The notes below the pieces were generated by a model that made no database searches, was not told the DNA's origin, and saw only the letters and a list, made by a program, of their open reading frames with translations. A DNA stretch of 64,000 nucleotides from Mumia sp050632745 (GTDB lineage: Bacteria > Actinomycetota > Actinomycetes > Propionibacteriales > Nocardioidaceae): NCBI RefSeq assembly GCF_050632745.1, contig NZ_JBODSD010000002.1, positions 558,001 through 622,000 of the forward strand. Reading direction: 5' to 3'. Of this stretch, positions 7,194 through 15,539 are shown piece after piece. A program made the translations under genes and the position numbers. Numbering within the stretch: position 1 is the first letter of the stretch; each line of letters opens with the position of its first letter.

Positions 7194-8939
7194 TCAGCTC
7201 TGCCAGGACTTCCACAGCGCCGCGTACGAACCACCGCGCGCGACCAGCTCGTCGTGGCTCCCGAGCTCGCTGATCTCACCGTCCTCCACCACCGCGACGC
7301 GGTCGGCGTCGTGCGCGGTGTAGAGGCGGTGCGCGATCGCGACCACGGTCCGCCCCTCGAGCACCGCGCTCAGCGACCGCTCGAGAGCGCGCGCGGCGCG
7401 CGGGTCGATGAGCGACGTCGCCTCGTCGAGCACGAGGGTGTGGGGATCGGTCAGCACCACCCGCGCGAGCGCGAGGTGCTGGGCCTGTGCGTCGGTGAGC
7501 CGGTGGCCGCCGGAGCCGACCATCGTGTCGAGCCCGTGCGGCAGGTGCTCGACCCACTCGCGCGCGTCGACCGCGTCCAGCGCCGCCCACAGGCGGTCGT
7601 CCGCAGCGGTGCCGGGCTCCTCCAGCGCGAGCTGGAGGTTGTCGCGGACCGTCCCGACGAACACGTGGTGCTCCTGGGTCAGCAGCGCGACCCGTCGTCG
7701 CAGGTCGTCCAGCTCGAGCTCGGTCACCCCGACGCCGCCGACCGTGACCGCACCTTCGGTCGGGCCCTGGATGCCCGCGATCAGGCGTCCGATCGTCGAC
7801 TTGCCGGCACCCGACGGCCCGACGACGGCGAGCCGCTCCCCGGCCGCCAGCTCCAGGTCCACGCCGTGCAGCACCTCGCGTCCCTCGACGTAGGAGAAGC
7901 GCACGTCGTCGAGCTCGATCTCCTCGCCCTGGGGCGTACGGCCCGTCGGCGTCCGGTCGTCGGGGACCTCGGCCACGCCGAGCAGCCGCGCGAGCGAGGT
8001 CGCACCGACCTGGAGGGTGTCCATCCAGTTGAGGATGCGGTCCACCGGGTCGATGAGGAACCGGATGTAGAGCACGGCCGCCGTCAGCTCCGCGAGCGTG
8101 ATCGAGCCCTGCGACAGCAGCCAGCCGCCGAAGACCAGCGTCGCGACGACCGGCACGAGGTAGCCCATCTCGACGGCCGGGAAGAACACCGTGCGGAGGT
8201 TGCGCGTGTAGGACTCGGCTGCGTACGACTCCGCGATGTCGGCGTCGATGCGCTCGCGGCGCTGCGAGCCGAGGCCCAGGGCCTCGACGGTGCGCGCACC
8301 CTCGACGGTCTCGGCGAGCGTCGCGTTGATCCGCGAGTACGAGGCGTGCTCGCGGATGTAGCCGTCGCGGGCGCGCTTGAGGTACCAGCGGGTCGCAGCC
8401 CACAGCACGGGCACGCCGAGCACGAGCGGCACGGCGACCCAGCCGCCGACCAGCAGCGCGGCGACGACGGTGCACACCGCGGTCACGAGCGCGACCACGG
8501 TCTCGGGGACCGCGAAGCGGACCGACCATCCGAGCGTGTCGACGTCGCGCGAGGTCCGGGTGAGCAGGTCGCCCGTGCCCGCGCTCTCGACGACACCGAT
8601 CGGCAGCGTCAGCGCCTCGTCGACGAAGTCCTCCCGCAGCCGCGCGAGGACCGTCTCGCCGAAGACCGACGACCGCAGACGGGCCCACCGCGTCAGCACC
8701 GTCTGGACGAGCAGGCAGCCCGCGACGAACAGCGCGATGCGGTCGATGGTGCCGTAGCCGCCACCGTCGGTCGCCGCCTCGACGAGGTCGCCGATCAGCC
8801 ACGGGACGACGAGTCCCGCTCCGGCCGCCGCACCGTGCAGCACGACGATCACGAGCAGGTCGCGGCGGTGGTCGCGCGCGACCTGACGCAGGTAGGAGCG
8901 GAAGAGGCTGCTGCCGGCGATGGGCAGGGCGTCACGCAA
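7194..8939 (-). CDS. ABC exporter half-transporter, subunit with intact Walker motifs and degenerate signature
   Basis: This 581-residue half-transporter has about six membrane helices (residues 30-310) and a C-terminal nucleotide-binding domain. Walker A is intact (GPSGAGKSTIG), as are Walker B and the catalytic Glu (LVLDEATS) and the switch His (AIAHRL). The signature LSGGQ is replaced by LTDAQ. It overlaps the upstream partner gene by 8 nt and starts at TTG (8939), preceded by gggagagg. With the partner it should form a heterodimeric exporter with one working ATP site: Walker motifs from this chain, LSGGQ from the other. The substrate is unknown. Confidence 0.88.
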   Translation of the reverse strand: MRDALPIAGSSLFRSYLRQVARDHRRDLLVIVVLHGAAAGAGLVVPWLIGDLVEAATDGGGYGTIDRIALFVAGCLLVQTVLTRWARLRSSVFGETVLARLREDFVDEALTLPIGVVESAGTGDLLTRTSRDVDTLGWSVRFAVPETVVALVTAVCTVVAALLVGGWVAVPLVLGVPVLWAATRWYLKRARDGYIREHASYSRINATLAETVEGARTVEALGLGSQRRERIDADIAESYAAESYTRNLRTVFFPAVEMGYLVPVVATLVFGGWLLSQGSITLAELTAAVLYIRFLIDPVDRILNWMDTLQVGATSLARLLGVAEVPDDRTPTGRTPQGEEIELDDVRFSYVEGREVLHGVDLELAAGERLAVVGPSGAGKSTIGRLIAGIQGPTEGAVTVGGVGVTELELDDLRRRVALLTQEHHVFVGTVRDNLQLALEEPGTAADDRLWAALDAVDAREWVEHLPHGLDTMVGSGGHRLTDAQAQHLALARVVLTDPHTLVLDEATSLIDPRAARALERSLSAVLEGRTVVAIAHRLYTAHDADRVAVVEDGEISELGSHDELVARGGSYAALWKSWQS

Positions 8940-10656
8940 CGTCCTCTCCCTCCTCTCGGGTCACGACCTGGCGGTAGGCACGGTCGGTGGTCATCAGGTG
9001 GTGGTGCTCGCCCTTCGCGACGGCACGGCCGCCGGCGACGAAGACGACCTCGTCGGCGACGTCCAGGACGAGCGGGCTGCTCGAGACGACGACGGTCGTC
9101 CGCCCCGCGCGGTGGCGGCGCAGCCGGCCGGCGATCCGCGCCTCGGTGTGGGAGTCGACCGCCGAGGTCGGCTCGACGAGGACGAGGACGTCGGCGTCGG
9201 TCAGCAGAGCGCGAGCGAGCACGACACGCTGGCGCTGCCCGCCCGACAACGAGCGACCGCGCTCGGCCAGCTCGGAGTCGAGGCCGTCGGCCAGCGTCTC
9301 GAGGACGTCGTCGGCGGACGCCGTCGTCACCGCCGCCGCGACCTCGTCGTCGGTGGTCGCACGGCGGACGTCGAGCGCGTCGCGCAGCCGCCCGCTGAAC
9401 AGGGCCGAGCCGGTGTCGTTGACCACGATCCTGCGGCGCAGCTCGTCGCGGGCGACCGCCCCCAGCGGCACGTCGCCGTACGTCACGTCGTCGACGTCGC
9501 CACCGGGCTCGAGGTAGCCGCCGAGCCGGTCCGCCAGCGCCACCGCGTCGCGCGGGTCGTCGCTGACGATCGCGGTGAGCACGCCCTTGCGCGCGACGAA
9601 GCCGGTGCGTGCGTCGACCAGGTCGCCGTCGGGCGGGCTGATCGGGTCTGCAGGGTCGGTGACGCTCGGGACGATGCCGAGGATCCGGATCACGTGCCGG
9701 GCGGAGACGTTGCCGCGGATGAGCTTGTTGGCGGCCTCGGTGAACGTCCGCAGCGGCAGCATGAGGAACGTCGCGTAGCCGTAGAACGCCACCAGGTCGC
9801 CCGCGGTGATCTGGCCCGACGCGGCGAAGCGAGCACCCAGCCACACGACGAGCACGACGAACGCGCCCGGCAGCAGGACCTGCAGCGCGTCCAGCACGGA
9901 CTGCACCCGCGCCACCTGGACACCGGCCCGGCGCACGTCCTGCGAGGCAGCACGGTAGCGGCGGTCGAACATCGCCTCGCCGCCGATCCCGCGCAGCACC
10001 CGCAGGCCGGCCACGATGTCGCTGGCGAGCGTGTTGAGCTCGCCCTGGAGCGCACGCGCGTGCTGGTTGCGGCGGTTGAGGTGACGCAGGAGCGGGCCGG
10101 TGGCGAGCATCAGGACTGGGACGCCGATGAGCACCACGAGACCGAGCGTCGGCGACGAGCGCAGCAGGATGACCGCGACGACGAGGTAGGCGACGATCGA
10201 GCCGACGAAGCGGCCCATCACGTCGACCGAGTTGCCGATGTTGGCGATGTCCGTCGCCCCGACGGAGACGACCTCGCCGTGTGCGACGCGGCGGTTGAGC
10301 TCGGATCCGAGCCGGCCGGAGTGGGTGCTGACCAGCTGCACGGTGCGGTAGGCGGCGTCGAGCCACATCTGCACGGACAGGCGGTGGCGGACGATGCCGG
10401 AGGCGGCCTGGATCGCGCCGACGAGGAGCAGAAGGGCGGACCAGAGCAGCAGGCCTCGGCCGAAGCCGTCGTCGACCACCGCGTCGATCGCCGCACCGAT
10501 GACGGCGGGCACGGTCGCCTGGGCCACCATCCAGGTGATCCCGAACCCGATCGCGCCCACCAGGGTCCATCCCTGGACGCGAAGGATCCACGCCATGTAG
10601 CGCACCGACGACCGAAGGTCTGGGGTGCCGGGATCGGCCAGCGGGAGGTTCTTCAC
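8932..10656 (-). CDS. ABC exporter half-transporter, subunit with degenerate Walker A and B but intact LSGGQ
   Basis: A 574-residue half-transporter with a membrane domain (about 30-320). Its nucleotide-binding domain keeps the signature (RGRSLSGGQRQRVVLARALL) but has lost the P-loop: where GxxGxGKST is expected it reads LTAIVSDDPRDAVALADRL. Walker B reads VLVLVEPTSAVD, so the aspartate is gone while the Glu remains. Alone it should not hydrolyse ATP; paired with the downstream subunit it completes the single consensus site. The start is taken at GTG 10656 (VKNLPLADPG); TTG 10665 is possible. The frame is open far upstream to 12405, but that is antisense of nhaA. Confidence 0.87.
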   Translation of the reverse strand: MKNLPLADPGTPDLRSSVRYMAWILRVQGWTLVGAIGFGITWMVAQATVPAVIGAAIDAVVDDGFGRGLLLWSALLLLVGAIQAASGIVRHRLSVQMWLDAAYRTVQLVSTHSGRLGSELNRRVAHGEVVSVGATDIANIGNSVDVMGRFVGSIVAYLVVAVILLRSSPTLGLVVLIGVPVLMLATGPLLRHLNRRNQHARALQGELNTLASDIVAGLRVLRGIGGEAMFDRRYRAASQDVRRAGVQVARVQSVLDALQVLLPGAFVVLVVWLGARFAASGQITAGDLVAFYGYATFLMLPLRTFTEAANKLIRGNVSARHVIRILGIVPSVTDPADPISPPDGDLVDARTGFVARKGVLTAIVSDDPRDAVALADRLGGYLEPGGDVDDVTYGDVPLGAVARDELRRRIVVNDTGSALFSGRLRDALDVRRATTDDEVAAAVTTASADDVLETLADGLDSELAERGRSLSGGQRQRVVLARALLTDADVLVLVEPTSAVDSHTEARIAGRLRRHRAGRTTVVVSSSPLVLDVADEVVFVAGGRAVAKGEHHHLMTTDRAYRQVVTREEGEDVA

Positions 10657-10827
10657 AACGGTCAAGCGTAAGGACCCGCTCAGACGACCCGCGACCGAAT
10701 ATCTCCCGTCCGGACGGTGCTGTGACGTGGGTCTCCCCGGCGTTGTGGGAGCACCGTCGGTAGACTCGCCCACGGTGTGCCGGGAAGTCTGGTCGGCGTC
10801 ATTCTCGACGACCCCTGGAGGAGCACC

Positions 10828-12150
10828 GTGCCGCAGAACACCGTCCTCGGCAGAGGCTCGTGGTCCGAGACCTCGCGCATCGCCGCCCTGCTGCGTCAAG
10901 AGACGGTCGGCGGCTTCCTGCTCATCGGCGCGGCCGCGCTCGCGATCGTCCTCGCCAACTCGCCGCTTGGCGCGGAGTACGCGACGTTGCGCGACTTCGA
11001 GGTCGGCCCCGAGGCACTGCACCTGCACCTCTCGATCGGCGCCTGGGCCGCCGACGGGCTGCTCGCGATCTTCTTCTTCGTCGCGGGCCTCGAGCTCAAG
11101 CGCGAGCTGGTCGCGGGCGACCTGCGCGACCCGCGCCGGGCGGCGATCCCGATGGTCGCCGCGGTCGGCGGCATGGTGGTCCCGGCACTGATCTTCGTCG
11201 CCGTCAACCTCGGCACCGGTGACGGGGCCCTGCGCGGGTGGGCGATCCCGACGGCGACGGACATCGCCTTCGCCCTCGCCGTCCTGGCGGTCCTCGGCTC
11301 GTTCCTCCCGACCGCGCTGCGGACCTTCCTCCTGACGCTCGCGATCGTCGACGACCTCCTCGCGATCATCGTCATCGCGTTCTTCTACACCGACCACCTC
11401 GCGATCGGCTGGCTCGCCGCCGCGGTGGTCCCGATCGCGCTCTTCGCGGTGCTCGTCCAGCGCCGCGTCCGCTCCGCCTGGATCCTGCTCCCGCTCGCGT
11501 TCCTCGCCTGGGCGTTCGTGCACGCGTCGGGTGTCCACGCCACCATCGCCGGTGTCGTCCTCGGGTTCACCGTCCCGGTGCTGCGCAGCGAGGCCGCCGG
11601 CGGTCCCGACGCCGGCCCGGGTCTCGCCGAGCACTTCGAGCACGTCTGGCGCCCGATCTCCGCGGGGATCGCGGTGCCCGTCTTCGCGTTCTTCGCCGCC
11701 GGGGTCGACGTCGGTGGCCTCAGCGGGCTCCTCCAGGCCAACCGCAGCACCATCACGTACGGCATCCTGCTCGGCCTCGTCGTCGGGAAGACGGTCGGCA
11801 TCTTCGGGGCGACGTGGCTCATGGCGCGGTTCACCCGGGCGCGCCTGGACCCCGACCTCGCCTGGATCGACGTGGTGGGCGTCGGCATGCTGGGCGGGAT
11901 CGGCTTCACCGTCTCCCTGCTGATCGGCGACCTCGCGTACGGGCTCGAGTCGACGCGCGACGCGTACGTCAAGATCGGGGTCCTCGAGGGGTCGGTCCTC
12001 TCCGCCCTCCTCGCGGCGGTGCTGCTGCGCCTGCGCAACCGGCGCTACCGTCTGGTGCACGAGGCGGAGAGCGTCGACGCCGACCACGACGGCATCCCCG
12101 ACGTGTACCAGCGGCCCGAGGACCGCGAGCGCCCGGCGAATCCCGATTGA
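10828..12150 (+). CDS. nhaA: Na+/H+ antiporter NhaA
   Basis: A 440-residue NhaA with about 12 membrane helices. The ion-binding Asp pair is visible in AIVDDLLAI, and FFFVAGLELKREL and PTATDIAFALA are family signatures. It exchanges external H+ for internal Na+ at the inner membrane. The GTG at 10828 follows ggagga with 5-nt spacing, so I preferred it to an upstream in-frame ATG at 10777. The cytoplasmic tail ends in an acidic DADHDGIPDVYQ stretch resembling a calcium-binding thrombospondin type-3 motif, which is not part of E. coli NhaA. Confidence 0.95.
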   Translation: MPQNTVLGRGSWSETSRIAALLRQETVGGFLLIGAAALAIVLANSPLGAEYATLRDFEVGPEALHLHLSIGAWAADGLLAIFFFVAGLELKRELVAGDLRDPRRAAIPMVAAVGGMVVPALIFVAVNLGTGDGALRGWAIPTATDIAFALAVLAVLGSFLPTALRTFLLTLAIVDDLLAIIVIAFFYTDHLAIGWLAAAVVPIALFAVLVQRRVRSAWILLPLAFLAWAFVHASGVHATIAGVVLGFTVPVLRSEAAGGPDAGPGLAEHFEHVWRPISAGIAVPVFAFFAAGVDVGGLSGLLQANRSTITYGILLGLVVGKTVGIFGATWLMARFTRARLDPDLAWIDVVGVGMLGGIGFTVSLLIGDLAYGLESTRDAYVKIGVLEGSVLSALLAAVLLRLRNRRYRLVHEAESVDADHDGIPDVYQRPEDRERPANPD

Positions 12151-12182
12151 CCTCCTCGCCGGCCGCGGCGAGACTCGCGGCC

Positions 12183-13292
12183 ATGCCACCTCATCTCGAA
12201 CGCGTCCCGGTCCCCTCGCGCGCGACGGCGCCGGACTCTCCCGACCTGTGGGCCCTGCGCGGGTCTGTCCGGGTCCGCGAGGCGATCGAGCGCGAGATCC
12301 GTGGCCACGCCGACCTGACCCCTGATCTCGCGCTGACGACGGAGATGATGGTCGACCGCGTGTACCGACCGCTCGACCGGTGGGTCGCCGTCCTCGACGA
12401 CTCACGGACCCCCGAGTCCGTCGTCGGGCACGCCTCGGTCCGCCTCCCCCAGGTCGGGGACACCGACGTGGCGATCGTCGACGTCGGCGTCGATCCCCGG
12501 TGGCGAGGACGCGGGATCGGGACGCTGCTCGCCGAGCAGGCCGACGCGTACGTGCGCGAGGCCGGGCGTCGCATCCTCCAGGCGGACACGTCCTACCCTC
12601 AGGCTCCCCGCCCCGGCGAGGACGCCTTGACGCCGTCGACCGGCGTCGGCGCCGTGCCTCTGGATGCGTCGAGCCGGTTCGCCCGACGGTTCGGGTTCAC
12701 CCTGGAGCAGGTCGAGCAGCAGACGACGCTCGCGCTCCCGGTCGATCCCGAGCTCCTCTCGCGCCTCGCGCACGAGGCTGCGGACGCGGCGGGCGACACC
12801 TACCGGACCCACGTGTGGGTGGACGACATCCCGACCGGGTGGGAGGAGCAGTACGCCGTCCTGATGACGCGGATGTCGACGGCCGTCCCCACCGGCGGGA
12901 TGGACCACGGGGAGGACCTCTGGGACGTCGCCCGCCTGCGGGACGCGGCCGCGCGGCGGAGGGCGAGCGGCCGGGTGGCTGTCATCGCGGTCGTCGAGCA
13001 CCGCCCGTCCGGCAGCCTGGCCGGCTACTCGGTCGCCGAGTTCACCGACGCGCGACCGGAGGCGGCCATGCAGGCGGACACGCTCGTGCTGTCCGAGCAC
13101 CGCGGCCACCGCCTCGGCATGCTCGTCAAGACCGCTCTGCTGCGGACGCTCGCGACCGTACGCCCGCAGGCCCGCCGCATCCACACCTGGAACGCGGCCG
13201 AGAACGCCCCGATGCTCGCGATCAACACCGCGCTCGGCTTCCGCACCGCGAGCGTGTCCGCGCAGTGGCAGCTGCGTCGTACGGAGGGGTAG
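12183..13292 (+). CDS. Double-domain GNAT acetyltransferase
   Basis: A 369-residue protein made of two GNAT folds. The first carries the acetyl-CoA loop in VDPRWRGRGIGTLLAEQ; the second has VLSEHRGHRLGMLVKTALL followed by HTWNAAENAPMLAINTALGF. Proteins with this tandem layout are common in actinobacteria and mostly uncharacterised; mycothiol synthase shares the double fold. A second protein of the same kind is encoded at 51142-52134. The substrate is unknown. Confidence 0.87.
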   Translation: MPPHLERVPVPSRATAPDSPDLWALRGSVRVREAIEREIRGHADLTPDLALTTEMMVDRVYRPLDRWVAVLDDSRTPESVVGHASVRLPQVGDTDVAIVDVGVDPRWRGRGIGTLLAEQADAYVREAGRRILQADTSYPQAPRPGEDALTPSTGVGAVPLDASSRFARRFGFTLEQVEQQTTLALPVDPELLSRLAHEAADAAGDTYRTHVWVDDIPTGWEEQYAVLMTRMSTAVPTGGMDHGEDLWDVARLRDAAARRRASGRVAVIAVVEHRPSGSLAGYSVAEFTDARPEAAMQADTLVLSEHRGHRLGMLVKTALLRTLATVRPQARRIHTWNAAENAPMLAINTALGFRTASVSAQWQLRRTEG

Positions 13293-13329
13293 CCCGCTGG
13301 AGCACGAGTCACGAACGCCTGGCGCGCCG

Positions 13330-13356
13330 TGTCGATCTCGGGACATGCTGTTCGTT
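13330..13356 (+). promoter_or_regulatory. Putative ECF42-type promoter for the DGPF/sigma operon
   Basis: TGTCGA (13330-13335) and CGTT (13353-13356) are separated by 17 bp, upstream of the DGPF gene. This resembles the TGTCGA/-10 CG(A/T) motif reported for autoregulated ECF42 sigma factors. The -35 match is exact; the -10 match is partial. Confidence 0.5.
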
Positions 13357-13403
13357 ACCTGGGTGAAGGCCCCGACCGGCGGGGCCGACCGAAGGAGAGT
13401 CCG

Positions 13404-13757
13404 ATGAGCGAGCGCTACCTCTTCATCCTGTTCGACGACGAGGCCACCTGGGTCGATGCTCCGCCGGAGGAGTGGGACCGCCTGATGGCCGCCCACGACC
13501 GGTTCTCGAAGGCGGTCGCGGCCGCGGGCGCCGTCGACCACGGCGGTGAGGCCCTCCAGCCGACCACGACCGCGACCACCGTCCGCAACGGGCCGGAGCC
13601 GGTGGTCACCGACGGACCGTTCGTCGAGTCCAAGGAGGCGTTCGGCGGCTACTACGTCATCGAGTGCGACGGTCTCGACGCCGCGCTGGCGCTGGCCAAG
13701 CAGTGCCCGAGCGCGGTCGTCGAGGTGCGGCCGATCCTCGAGATCGGCGGGGAGTGA
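13404..13757 (+). CDS. DGPF (YCII-related) protein of an ECF42 pair
   Basis: This 117-residue YCII-fold protein carries the diagnostic DGPF motif (VVTDGPFVESKEAFGGYY). It starts 5 nt or so after gaaggagag. DGPF proteins are encoded next to ECF42 sigma factors and are their usual target genes; the sigma gene follows 21 bp downstream. The biochemical role of DGPF proteins is not established. Confidence 0.9.
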   Translation: MSERYLFILFDDEATWVDAPPEEWDRLMAAHDRFSKAVAAAGAVDHGGEALQPTTTATTVRNGPEPVVTDGPFVESKEAFGGYYVIECDGLDAALALAKQCPSAVVEVRPILEIGGE

Positions 13758-13778
13758 CCGTCGACGTCGCCTGAGCCG

Positions 13779-15014
13779 ATGCCCGTGACGGTCGACGACG
13801 CCGTCGCCGCGCTGCACCGGGAGCACTGGGGCCGCGTGGTGGCGGCGACCGTCCGTACGGCCGGCGACATCGACACCGCCCAGGACTGCGCGCAGCACGC
13901 GTTCGAGCGTGCGCTCGGGTCGTGGGGCGACGGGGTGCCTCCGAACCCGGTGGCATGGCTGGTCCGGACGGCGCGCAACCACGCGCTCGACCTGCACCGC
14001 AGGGCCGGGTCGTTGCGCGAGCGGATGCCGGATCTCGCCCAGCGGGAGGAGAGCCGGCACGCCGAGGACGCGGCCGCCCGGTGGAACGACGACCTGCTGC
14101 GCCTGGTGTTCACCTGCTGCCACCCTGCGCTGTCGGAGCCCGACCGGGTCCTGCTCACGCTCCGCGTCGTCTGCGGCATCCCGACACCGACCGCTGCGGG
14201 TCTGCTCCTGCTCCGTCCGTCGACCGCGGCGGCCCGCATCACCCGGGCGAAGCACAAGATCACCGCCGCGGGGATCCGGTACGCGGTCCCGGCCGCGGAC
14301 GACCTCCCTGCGCGTCTCGGCACCGTCCTGGAGGTGGTGCACCTCGTCGCGACCGCAGCCCACGAACGGCCGCGCGATCCCGAGACCGACGCGCTCGAGG
14401 AGGCGTCGCGGTCCCTCGCGGCGAGCCTCGCGGAGATCTTCCCCGACGAGCCGGAGGTCCTGGGGCTCCTGGGGCTCGTGCTGTTCACACAGGCGCGTAC
14501 GCGGGCCCGCCGCGCCGCGGACGTCGTCCTGCTCGACGGACAGGACCGCGGCTCGTGGGACCTGCGGCTGACGGCGGGCGGACGCGAGGCGACCAGCCGT
14601 GCCCTCGAGCGGGCGCTCGCCCGCGACGGGAGGGCGGGCCGGTACGCCCTGCAGGCCGCGATCGCCGGCGTGCACGCGGAGTCCGCCAGCGTGGAGACGA
14701 CCGACTGGCCGGCGCTGCTGCGGCTCTACGACCGGCTCGTCGAGGAGTGGCCGACCCCCGTCGTACGGCTCAACCGCGCGGTCGCGGTGTCGTACGTCGA
14801 AGGTCCCGACGCTGCGCTGGTGGCGCTGGAGCCCGTGCTGGACGAGCCGAGCCTGCGCGAGTACGCCTACCTCCCCGCCGTACGGGCGCGGCTGCTCGCC
14901 GACGTCGGACGGCGCGACGAGGCGGCGGACGCGTACCGGCGCGCGATCGCCGTCGCTGGCGACGACGCGCAGCGGCGGTTCCTCAAGGGCCGGCTCGACG
15001 CGCTCGGCGGGTGA
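13779..15014 (+). CDS. ECF42-group RNA polymerase sigma factor
   Basis: A 411-residue extracytoplasmic-function sigma factor. Regions sigma-2 (AQDCAQHAFERALGSW, PNPVAWLVRTARNHALD) and sigma-4 (LLTLRVVCGIPTPTAAGLL, then PSTAAARITRAKHKI) occupy about the first 170 residues. A long TPR-like C-terminal extension follows (VVRLNRAVAVSYVEGPDAAL). The extension and the adjacent DGPF gene define ECF42. In this group the extension, not an anti-sigma factor, is thought to control activity. No anti-sigma gene is present. Confidence 0.92.
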   Translation: MPVTVDDAVAALHREHWGRVVAATVRTAGDIDTAQDCAQHAFERALGSWGDGVPPNPVAWLVRTARNHALDLHRRAGSLRERMPDLAQREESRHAEDAAARWNDDLLRLVFTCCHPALSEPDRVLLTLRVVCGIPTPTAAGLLLLRPSTAAARITRAKHKITAAGIRYAVPAADDLPARLGTVLEVVHLVATAAHERPRDPETDALEEASRSLAASLAEIFPDEPEVLGLLGLVLFTQARTRARRAADVVLLDGQDRGSWDLRLTAGGREATSRALERALARDGRAGRYALQAAIAGVHAESASVETTDWPALLRLYDRLVEEWPTPVVRLNRAVAVSYVEGPDAALVALEPVLDEPSLREYAYLPAVRARLLADVGRRDEAADAYRRAIAVAGDDAQRRFLKGRLDALGG

Positions 15015-15018
15015 CCGG

Positions 15019-15537
15019 CTACGCGCCGACGTCGTGCAGGTGGTGCGCCGCGTCGTGGAGGAAGTAGCGCCCGAAGGTCGCCACGGTGAACGACGCACCG
15101 TCGCTGCGCCGCCCCGTACGCTCCCACTGGTCGCCGGAGACCGCGTCGAACGCGGCCGCCACCAGCGCCGCCTCGCGGGTGAGCTCCTCCGCGACGACGG
15201 CAGGGTCCTGCTCGCCGTAGCGCTCGGCCTCCGCGGTCGCGTCCTGGTCCCAGTTCGGGTAGAGCGGGTCGTCCTCGTCCAGCATCAGGCCGAGGCGGTA
15301 GCGGTAGAGGGCGAAAACGTCGCGGACGTGGCACGCGTACTCCAGCGGCGACCACGTGCTGTCGTCGGGACGGTCACGGACGTCCGTGCGCGCGAGCACC
15401 GCGGGCCACGGGGCGGCGTACTCGCGGACCCGCGCGCCGATCTCGGCGACGTCGACCGCGGCCGGGTCGTACCCGCACTCCGGGCACACCTCCCGCGCCG
15501 TCCAGGTCCAGTCCTTGCTGTCAGGGACGATCGGCAT
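15019..15537 (-). CDS. DinB-family protein
   Basis: A 172-residue four-helix-bundle DinB-like protein with the conserved metal-site pattern: SPLEYACHVRDVF for the first His and YFLHDAAHHLHDV for the last pair. The N-terminus carries a CPECGYD segment. The ATG at 15537 follows gggag directly after the guaA stop, so it is coupled to guaA; a GTG at 15543 overlapping that stop is the alternative. DinB-fold enzymes include thiol-dependent transferases. No substrate can be assigned. Confidence 0.85.
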   Translation of the reverse strand: MPIVPDSKDWTWTAREVCPECGYDPAAVDVAEIGARVREYAAPWPAVLARTDVRDRPDDSTWSPLEYACHVRDVFALYRYRLGLMLDEDDPLYPNWDQDATAEAERYGEQDPAVVAEELTREAALVAAAFDAVSGDQWERTGRRSDGASFTVATFGRYFLHDAAHHLHDVGA

Positions 15538-15539
15538 CG

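Noticed and set aside
10657..12405. N-terminal extension of the upstream ABC subunit to over 1100 residues
   Set aside because: The extension is antisense of nhaA and has no homology-like sequence; the membrane domain begins shortly after 10656.
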